Assembly (NCBI GenBank): GCA_965227935.1
Contig: CBDDGS010000019.1
Span: 2,294,001 to 2,358,000, forward strand
Reading direction: 5' to 3'
Length of the DNA stretch: 64,000 bases
Source: JAWPMT01 sp965227935
GTDB taxonomy: Bacteria; Bacteroidota; Bacteroidia; Cytophagales; Cyclobacteriaceae
Made by a program: the position numbers and the translations under genes. Below are positions 63,485-64,000 of the stretch, piece after piece (positions within the stretch are counted from its first letter, which is position 1; every line of letters begins with the position of its first letter). A model generated the notes under the pieces. It was not told where the DNA came from. It saw only the letters and a list, made by a program, of their open reading frames with translations, and made no database searches.

Positions 63485-64000
63485 ATGCGAATCACAGCGA
63501 TCGTCTCATTAGCCTCTGCCCTTCTCCTGTGCAATTCCTGTCTGGAGATCACGGAGGCACCGATCCAGCCAGTCCGGAGCGATCTCGAGACCTCTCGTAT
63601 TGATCTTTCGGAAAATATCACTGGTGTGTTGCTGAATGTACCTGGCATCGTGTATCTCACACCGGCGCGGGTTCAGAGGATCCTTGTTACTACCAAGAAG
63701 CGAGCTGGTCGGCGACTGTCCACCCAGGTGTCAGATGGTGTGTGGGTGGTGGAGTTTACCAGACCAATAGAAGACTTGCAGGACTTCGTTGTCTACATTG
63801 AAACGCCCAACATCCGCTTTTTGGAGCTCAATGGCAGCGGTGAGATCAGAATGATGGAACCCTTCGAAGGGGATCGCATGCACATGAGGCTGGATGGGTC
63901 GGGCACCATAGAAGCAGCCGTAACTACCGATTACCTATTGGCCGAATTGACCGGTATTGGCAAGATGGAACTAACTGGTAAGTCTGAGGAGCTGAAGGTG
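63485..64000 (+). CDS. DUF2807 head-GIN domain lipoprotein, 3' end outside window
   Basis: 172 codons seen, open at the window end. The lipobox LLCNSC puts the lipid anchor near Cys19. The rest shows the repeating beta-helix pattern of head-GIN/DUF2807 proteins: LELNGSGEIRM, MRLDGSGTIEAA, AELTGIGKMELTG. These are surface or periplasmic proteins of unknown role. It is divergent from the permease, 178 bases apart. Confidence 0.85.
   Translation, partial: MRITAIVSLASALLLCNSCLEITEAPIQPVRSDLETSRIDLSENITGVLLNVPGIVYLTPARVQRILVTTKKRAGRRLSTQVSDGVWVVEFTRPIEDLQDFVVYIETPNIRFLELNGSGEIRMMEPFEGDRMHMRLDGSGTIEAAVTTDYLLAELTGIGKMELTGKSEELKV

Noticed and set aside
1..64000. CRISPR array, tRNA, rRNA, prophage or anti-phage defence genes
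   Set aside because: I looked for regularly spaced repeats, tRNA-like sequences, transposases, integrases and defence families and saw none; MoxR with DUF58 is a housekeeping-type cluster here.

Overview
The window reads as a chromosomal segment of a Bacteroidota bacterium, most likely of the Cytophagia/Saprospiria type. The grounds are a MoxR-DUF58-DUF4350-DUF4129-SpoIIM-RDD cluster, LruC, DUF5995, DUF5996 and DUF1080 (3-keto-disaccharide hydrolase) families, Tat-tagged Gfo/Idh/MocA oxidoreductases, TolB-propeller amidohydrolases, few Shine-Dalgarno sequences before starts, and copies of a structured repeat of the kind common in this phylum. Base composition looks fairly even, around 50% GC by eye. 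I saw no rRNA, tRNA, CRISPR array, insertion sequence or prophage.

Layout. 1-1.85 kb: a Gfo/Idh/MocA oxidoreductase (cut by the window edge) with a DoxX-type membrane protein. 2.2-9.5 kb: a tightly overlapping minus-strand operon (SpoIIM-like, DUF4129, DUF4350, MoxR ATPase, DUF58) flanked by two RDD membrane proteins; probably an envelope-associated AAA+ chaperone system. 9.6-13.9 kb: a CHASE3-like sensor kinase and a sigma-54-dependent response regulator. 14-27.8 kb: mixed metabolic and secreted proteins (DUF5995, PHP phosphodiesterase, NeuD-type acyltransferase, M20 amidase, M1-like peptidase, a beta-gamma-crystallin-like secreted protein, two amidohydrolases, and an unknown outer-membrane protein with HEYGH).

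28-47.9 kb: an exopolysaccharide locus. It holds a lone receiver protein translationally coupled to an initiating sugar-phosphate transferase with a pseudo-receiver, an LruC lipoprotein, an FkbM methyltransferase, a Wzy-like polymerase, an acyltransferase, a half-length TolC-like protein, a Wzz/Wzc-like protein with a decayed kinase domain, a Wzx flippase, a sulfotransferase and five glycosyltransferases. No Wza-type export porin is visible. The product is predicted to be a Wzx/Wzy-type polymer, possibly sulfated, methylated and acylated. The locus is broken by about 1.2 kb of palindromic intergenic repeats, the first copy of which supplies the stop codon of a glycosyltransferase.

48-52 kb: a signalling module (FIST sensor, PAS histidine kinase, LytTR regulator) whose receiver resembles that of the 9.6 kb regulator. 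52-58.7 kb: small and hypothetical proteins and a second sugar-oxidation set (Gfo/Idh/MocA plus two DUF1080 proteins). 58.9-60.9 kb: mnmH (selU) and selD, the tRNA selenouridine pathway. 60.9-64 kb: an FtsX/MacB-type permease and the start of a DUF2807 head-GIN lipoprotein. Intrinsic terminators are visible at several gene ends; two of them have no obvious gene and may mark small RNAs.
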